A stretch of DNA of 64,000 nt from Planctomycetota bacterium (GTDB lineage: Bacteria; Planctomycetota; UBA1135; UBA2386), in assembly GCA_020638655.1 (NCBI GenBank), contig JACKIC010000008.1, forward strand, positions 124,001-188,000, in the 5' to 3' direction. Position 1 is the first letter of the stretch. Every line of letters starts with the position of its first letter. A program made the position numbers and the translations under genes. The notes beneath the pieces are model-generated. The model searched no databases. It had not been told where the DNA came from and saw only the letters and a list, made by a program, of their open reading frames with translations. Below, one piece after another: positions 62,374 to 64,000 of the stretch.

Positions 62374-63597
62374 ATGCACGTCGTCCTCGTCGAGCCAGCC
62401 TTCCCCGCCAACCAACGCGAGTTCCTGCGCGGGCTCCTCAGCACCGGAGCGCGCATCTCCGCGATCGGGGAACGACCGCTCGAGGCCCTGCCGCGCGATC
62501 TGCGCGAGGGCCTGTTCCAGTTCGAGCGGGTGCGATCGGTCGTCGACGAGCATGCGCTCGGAGAGGCTGTCAAGCGGCTGTCGCAGAAGGCCCGCGTCGA
62601 CCGGCTCGAGGCGACCGTCGAGGCGCACGTGATGGCTGCCGCGCACGTGCGCGAGCGCCTGCACATCCACGGCACCACCAGCAAGACCGCCTGGCTGTGC
62701 CGCGACAAGCCGGCGATGAAGGACGCCGTGCGCGCCGCCGGCATCGCCTGCGCGGCGAGCGCGCGCGTGAAGAGCAACGACGAGGCGGTGGCGTTCGCCA
62801 AGGCGACCGGCTACCCGCTGATCATCAAGCCGCTCGACGCGGCCGGCGCCTCGGGCACCAAGAAGGTGAACGACGACGCCGAGCTCGCCGCGGCGCTCGA
62901 GGAGTTGCGCGTGCCGCAGGGCCGCGAGGTGGCGATGGAGGAGTTCCTCGAGGGCCACGAGGGCTTCTACGACACGGTCACCGTCGCCGGCAAGGTCGTG
63001 CTCGACTTCGCCAGCCACTACTACCCCAATGTGCTCGAGGCGATGCGCACGCGCTGGATCTCGCCGCAGATCGTCTGCACCAACCGCCTCGACGCCGTCG
63101 ACAGCTATCGCGAGGTCAAGCAGATGGGCCAGCAGGTCGTCGACGCGCTCGGCATCTGGACCTCGGCCACGCACATGGAGTGGTTCTTCGGCGAGAAGGG
63201 CCTGAAGTTCTCCGAGATCGGCTGCCGGCCGCCGGGCGTCGGCGTCTGGGACCTGTACAGCTCGGCCAACGAGATCGACCTCTACGCAGCCTGGGCCCAC
63301 GCGATCGTGCACGAGAACGTACCGTTCAAGCCGTCGCGCAAGTTCGCGGCCGGCATGATCGCGCTGCGCCCCGACCGCGACGGCACCATCAGCGCCTACG
63401 AAGGCGTCGAGCAGGTGCGGCAGCGCTGCGGCGACGCGATCATCGACATGCACCTGCCGCCGCCGGGCACGCGCACCCAGGGCGTCGAGGGCGGTTACAT
63501 GGCCAACGCCTACGTGCGCATGCGGCACCCCGACTACGACACGCTGCGCGGGCTGCTCGACTTCGTCGGCCAGACGCTCAAGGTCAAGGCGCGCTGA
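62374..63597 (+). CDS. ATP-grasp ligase-like protein (paralog C)
   Basis: The product has 407 residues from the ATG at 62374 (MHVVLVEPAFPANQREFLRG). It follows the same pattern as the two minus-strand paralogs: preATP-grasp domain, TGYPLIIKPLDAAGASGTKKV, MEEFLEGHEGFYDTVTV, ATHMEWFFGEKGLKFSEIGCRPPG, and a C-terminal segment ending in MRHPDYDTLRGLLDFVG. A single metal-binding Glu in SEIGCRPPG replaces the EIGGRPPG of paralog A. It converges on the phosphopantetheinyl transferase gene with a 22-bp gap. Confidence 0.85.
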   Translation: MHVVLVEPAFPANQREFLRGLLSTGARISAIGERPLEALPRDLREGLFQFERVRSVVDEHALGEAVKRLSQKARVDRLEATVEAHVMAAAHVRERLHIHGTTSKTAWLCRDKPAMKDAVRAAGIACAASARVKSNDEAVAFAKATGYPLIIKPLDAAGASGTKKVNDDAELAAALEELRVPQGREVAMEEFLEGHEGFYDTVTVAGKVVLDFASHYYPNVLEAMRTRWISPQIVCTNRLDAVDSYREVKQMGQQVVDALGIWTSATHMEWFFGEKGLKFSEIGCRPPGVGVWDLYSSANEIDLYAAWAHAIVHENVPFKPSRKFAAGMIALRPDRDGTISAYEGVEQVRQRCGDAIIDMHLPPPGTRTQGVEGGYMANAYVRMRHPDYDTLRGLLDFVGQTLKVKAR

Positions 63598-63619
63598 GCG
63601 CCTGTCACCGCCCCGCGGC

Positions 63620-64000
63620 TCAGCCCAGCCGCAGGCAGAACCGGCGCAGCTGCAGGCCGCTGCCCCGCAGCGCCGCCGCGCCGACGAAGTCCGGTCCCGG
63701 CGACACGTCGAGCAGCGACCACGCCTGTGGATCCTCGCCGTCGTGGCATGCCTCGAAGCGCGGCTGCTCGCCGAGGCTGACCTCGAACGAGTCGAGCGAC
63801 ATCGACAGCCCCTCGCCGAGCGCCTTGATGTAGGCCTCCTTGCGGGTCCAGCAGCGGTAGAACGCCAGCTCCCGCGCGCCGCCGTCGAGCGCGTCGAGCG
63901 CCGCGAACTCACGCGCCGAGAAGTGGCGCTTCGCGATCGGCGTGAGGCTGTCCAGGCGGCGCACCTTCTCGACGTCGACCCCGACCTCGCTGCGGGCCAC
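63620..64000 (-). CDS. 4'-phosphopantetheinyl transferase (5' end outside window)
   Basis: The visible 127 residues begin within the gene; the GTG at the edge encodes Val, not a start. GVDVEKVRRLD holds the first metal-binding Asp region, and FYRCWTRKEAYIKALGEGLSMSLDSFEVSL is the Sfp-type WxxKEA signature. It transfers phosphopantetheine from CoA to carrier proteins of fatty-acid, polyketide or nonribosomal pathways. Its target carrier is not in the window, though ATP-grasp ligases next door hint at a biosynthetic setting. Confidence 0.9.
   Translation of the reverse strand: MARSEVGVDVEKVRRLDSLTPIAKRHFSAREFAALDALDGGARELAFYRCWTRKEAYIKALGEGLSMSLDSFEVSLGEQPRFEACHDGEDPQAWSLLDVSPGPDFVGAAALRGSGLQLRRFCLRLG

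Overview
The window is a GC-rich (roughly 70 percent) bacterial chromosome segment with densely packed genes and little intergenic space. No 16S rRNA or other marker is present, so taxonomy is inference. The gene families suggest a planctomycete or a similar environmental Gram-negative bacterium: a DUF4388/PEGA/PQQ-repeat fusion, a PEP-CTERM protein, FHA and PilM proteins beside oversized pseudopilins, a tricorn-like protease, secreted EF-hand/copper-monooxygenase-like and redoxin proteins, and several large secreted proteins with no clear family.

Layout. 1-6.5 kb: a secreted copper-monooxygenase-like/EF-hand protein (cut by the window edge) coupled to a redoxin, a secreted repeat protein, and a large DUF4388-TPR-PEGA-propeller protein. 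6.9-14.6 kb: a glycine-rich PEP-CTERM lipoprotein behind a near-perfect sigma-54 promoter, an RluA pseudouridine synthase, an insertion sequence sitting in the overlapping stop codons of two convergent genes, an amino acid permease, and an NhaC-type antiporter broken by one frameshift. 14.7-17.7 kb: a membrane C39-like peptidase, a NUDIX hydrolase and an AMP-forming ligase. 17.7-17.8 kb: tRNA-Glu.

37.1-17.9 kb, minus strand: a run of twelve tightly spaced or overlapping genes. In transcription order they are an FHA protein, a PilM-PilN fusion, a PilO-like protein, a TPR protein, GspG-, GspH-, GspK-, GspJ- and GspI-like pseudopilins, a TPR/zinc-motif protein, a PpiC lipoprotein and ScpB. The core is a type II secretion/type IV pilus-like assembly. 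Its GspK-like member is 1736 residues, and several members carry concanavalin A/LamG-like segments. No ATPase, secretin, GspF or prepilin peptidase is in the window.

37.3-46.3 kb: RsmE, a 114-bp tandem repeat, a large secreted protein, a tricorn-like protease, an RlmI-type methyltransferase, an AhpD-like gene whose active-site CxxC is CxxU (an in-frame TGA followed by a good SECIS-like hairpin, so a probable selenoprotein), and a CoA-type NUDIX hydrolase. 51.9-46.4 kb, minus strand: rpmI-rplT-pheS-pheT, then a stand-alone 5'-3' exonuclease and a hypoxanthine-DNA-glycosylase-like protein. infC is missing from its usual place. 52.0-57.0 kb: a membrane protein, a secreted carboxypeptidase-regulatory-like repeat protein and an S46-type peptidase. 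57.1-64.0 kb: three paralogous ATP-grasp ligases around glycogen synthase, a duplicated-domain lipoprotein, and a phosphopantetheinyl transferase cut by the window end.

Two convergent gene pairs (46.3 and 55.3 kb) are separated by long hairpins of one family. The two hairpins differ at five stem positions, and the change is matched on both arms each time. The best candidates for new biology are the selenoprotein, the giant-pseudopilin cluster, the covarying hairpins, the sigma-54-driven PEP-CTERM lipoprotein and the ATP-grasp trio.
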